Part shown: piece by piece, positions 6,199 to 7,285 of the stretch | How positions within the stretch are numbered: the stretch's first letter is position 1 | Layout of the letters: each line of letters opens with the position of its first letter | NCBI GenBank assembly: GCA_003445035.1 | Contig: DLVV01000093.1 | Span: 1-7,285, forward strand | Direction: 5' to 3' | DNA from: Planctomycetaceae bacterium | Lineage (GTDB): Bacteria > Planctomycetota > Planctomycetia > Planctomycetales > Planctomycetaceae | Length of the DNA stretch: 7,285 nucleotides | Program-made: the position numbers and the translations under genes | Notes under the pieces: generated by a model | What the model was told of the DNA's origin: nothing | Seen by the model: the letters and a program-made list of their open reading frames with translations, nothing else | Databases searched by the model: none

Positions 6199-7125
6199 TC
6201 AGAGGTCGGACGGAGCGGCTGAAGCCGGCGGAACGGCGTGGTGGTTGTGCAGGTGCGGCGGTTCGACGAAGCGGATCGTCCACGCCAGGGCCACGCCTGC
6301 CAGCAGGCAGGCCGAGTACTTGATGCGGTCGTGGGAGTGGAACTGGATTTCCGGCAGCAGATCACCCAGGGCGATGCACAGGAACACTCCCGCCGAAAAG
6401 GCCAGCGCGGCCGGGACCAGTCGGCCGGCCGACGCGTTGCTGAGCTGCAAGTCGATCAGCAGATAGAACATCAGGGCCGCGGCCGGGCAGACCGCGGCGT
6501 AGACCAGGTTGACCTTCCACTGGGACTGACTGGACCATCCCCCGGCGGCCATCAGAGTTGTGATCGACATCGAGTCGAGAGGCTTGTGGAGGGCGATGGC
6601 CAGGAAGGTGCCCACGCCAGCAAACGCGGCCGGCTGGCTGCCGCCGGCTGACACCCCCGCCGCCACGGCGGTGGCCAGCGCCACGCCGTCGATCAGGGTG
6701 TGGACGGTCAGGCCCACAAACACGCCGGTCCAACTCAGGGAGTGTTGTGCCCCGTGGTGATGGGCGTGGCTGTCGTCGTGTTCGTGATCGCATGCCGCCG
6801 CGTCTTCGACGTTCTCCACAGATCCGTGCTGGTGAAAGTGCAACGCCCGCACCAGGAAGAACATTCCCAAAAGGCCGACCATCAGGTACAGCATCGCCGC
6901 ATCGAGTGACTCGCCGTGTTCGACCGAGTGCGGCAGCATGTGGAAACAGGCCACGCCGAGCATGAAACCGGCGACCAGGCTCATCAACGCGTGCAGCCGC
7001 ACGTGGGTGAAGCGGATCACTCCGGGTAACCAGCCGCCCAGCAGCGAGACGATCGCGATCAGGACGGAATAAACCAGCAGTGTGATCACGATAGGTCGCC
7101 GACTCGAGGCGGAGGGGGGAACCAA
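6199..7125 (-). CDS. ZIP-family divalent metal transporter with His-rich loop
   Basis: About eight hydrophobic segments are visible, near residues 12-31, 46-63, 77-95, 130-152, 167-190, 207-226, 235-255 and 272-287, as in the ZIP (zinc/iron permease) family of inner-membrane metal importers. A loop at 96-128 holds at least ten His plus Asp/Glu (HFHQH, DHEHDDSHAHHH), typical of the metal-binding loop between segments three and four. Segment four has HTLIDG (142-147) and segment five HKPLDS (180-185), matching the family's HNxxDG and HExPE sites with substitutions. The C-terminus adds HLHNHH. The stated start is the TTG at 7125; a stop lies in frame just upstream. The GTG at 7089 (12 codons in) would start directly at the first membrane segment and is equally plausible, as neither has a clear ribosome binding site. 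Zinc is the likeliest substrate, with iron or manganese possible. Confidence 0.92.
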   Translation of the reverse strand: MVPPSASSRRPIVITLLVYSVLIAIVSLLGGWLPGVIRFTHVRLHALMSLVAGFMLGVACFHMLPHSVEHGESLDAAMLYLMVGLLGMFFLVRALHFHQHGSVENVEDAAACDHEHDDSHAHHHGAQHSLSWTGVFVGLTVHTLIDGVALATAVAAGVSAGGSQPAAFAGVGTFLAIALHKPLDSMSITTLMAAGGWSSQSQWKVNLVYAAVCPAAALMFYLLIDLQLSNASAGRLVPAALAFSAGVFLCIALGDLLPEIQFHSHDRIKYSACLLAGVALAWTIRFVEPPHLHNHHAVPPASAAPSDL

Positions 7126-7173
7126 CGGGAGAAGATCGGTGCGTTGGCGGCATCAAGCTCGTAAGCCGTCGAC

Positions 7174-7201
7174 TCTAGACGCCGCCGGGGGCGATTCTCA
7201 A
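7174..7201 (-). promoter_or_regulatory. Possible promoter of the ZIP gene
   Basis: On the minus strand TTGAGA (7196-7201, five of six matches to TTGACA) is followed after 16 bases by TCTAGA (7174-7179), a poor -10 with about three matches. It lies about 50 bases before the TTG start. The -35 falls in the loop of the inverted repeat at 7180-7214. Weak evidence. Confidence 0.22.
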
Positions 7202-7214
7202 GGCACCGGCGGCG
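7180..7214. repeat. 9-bp perfect inverted repeat between the ZIP gene and the tRNA
   Basis: CGCCGCCGG (7180-7188) is the exact reverse complement of CCGGCGGCG (7206-7214), with 17 bases between. It lies in the 139-base divergent region between the ZIP gene and the tRNA and brackets the possible ZIP -35 element. It could be an operator for a dimeric regulator or a hairpin. High GC raises the chance of coincidence. Confidence 0.4.
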
Positions 7215-7221
7215 GATAGCA

Positions 7222-7250
7222 TTCGCGCCGCAAGAGACGATGGCTATACT
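7222..7250 (+). promoter_or_regulatory. Probable tRNA promoter
   Basis: TATACT (7245-7250) is a strong -10 with five of six consensus matches, about 14 bases before the tRNA. The -35 region 17 bases upstream (TTCGCG, 7222-7227) is poor. A GC-rich stretch (CGGCCC) directly follows the -10, as in the discriminator of stable-RNA promoters under stringent control. The predicted transcript would carry a leader of roughly eight bases. Confidence 0.5.
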
Positions 7251-7264
7251 CGGCCCACGCTTCT

Positions 7265-7285
7265 TGCCCGATAGTGTAATGGTAG
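7265..7285 (+). tRNA. Start of a tRNA gene, probably tRNA-Gln (3' end outside the window)
   Basis: The last 21 bases fit a tRNA 5' half: acceptor strand TGCCCGA (7265-7271), the linker TA giving T8, D-stem GTGT (7274-7277), D-loop AATGGTA with A14, G18-G19 and A21, and the first base of the returning D-stem strand. The T at position 1 is characteristic of bacterial tRNA-Gln, and the D-arm resembles tRNA-Gln genes I know from other phyla. The anticodon is beyond the window, so the amino acid is inferred. The -10-like element just upstream supports a real gene. Confidence 0.65.

Noticed and set aside
7168..7179. Match to a cloning-vector polylinker (TCTAGAGTCGAC on the minus strand)
   Set aside because: Twelve bases match but the flanking bases do not, and the surrounding sequence is ordinary genomic DNA, so contamination or a vector junction is unlikely.

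Overview
The window is a high-GC bacterial chromosomal segment, most likely from a planctomycete (Planctomycetota). The main reason is the first gene. Secreted proteins that join a PA14-like domain, several c-type heme sites and a sorbosone/glucose-dehydrogenase-like beta-propeller are characteristic of that phylum and its PVC relatives. The small Cys/His zinc-ligand protein and the secreted TPR protein also look planctomycetal. This is recognition by eye; no database search was possible.

Layout: (1) 1-4076 (+), a 5'-truncated multiheme protein with, in order, a PA14-like domain, five CXXCH sites, an unassigned middle region, a beta-propeller and an Ig-like C-terminus. (2) 4073-4483 (+), a small cytoplasmic zinc-binding protein resembling anti-sigma factors. 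Its GTG start overlaps the stop of the cytochrome by 4 bases, so the two are almost certainly one transcription unit. (3) 4500-5294 (-), a secreted TPR protein convergent with that unit. (4) 5439-6197 (+), a complete short-chain dehydrogenase/reductase, divergent from the TPR gene. (5) 6199-7125 (-), a ZIP-family metal transporter whose stop is one base from the SDR stop. (6) 7265-7285 (+), the first 21 bases of a tRNA, probably tRNA-Gln, cut by the window edge and preceded by a -10-like element.

Only the cytochrome/zinc-protein pair looks functionally coupled: a periplasmic redox protein made with a possible cytoplasmic regulator. The TPR, SDR and ZIP genes appear to be separate single-gene units. 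The two short divergent intergenic regions (5295-5438 and 7126-7264) carry inverted repeats at plausible promoter positions. Mobile elements, CRISPR arrays, rRNA and phage genes were not seen, and no gene-free stretch exceeds 300 bases. I found no clearly new multi-gene system. The most unusual items are the domain mosaic of the cytochrome, its third heme domain without an evident Met ligand, the coupled zinc protein and the ZIP variant with altered metal-site motifs.
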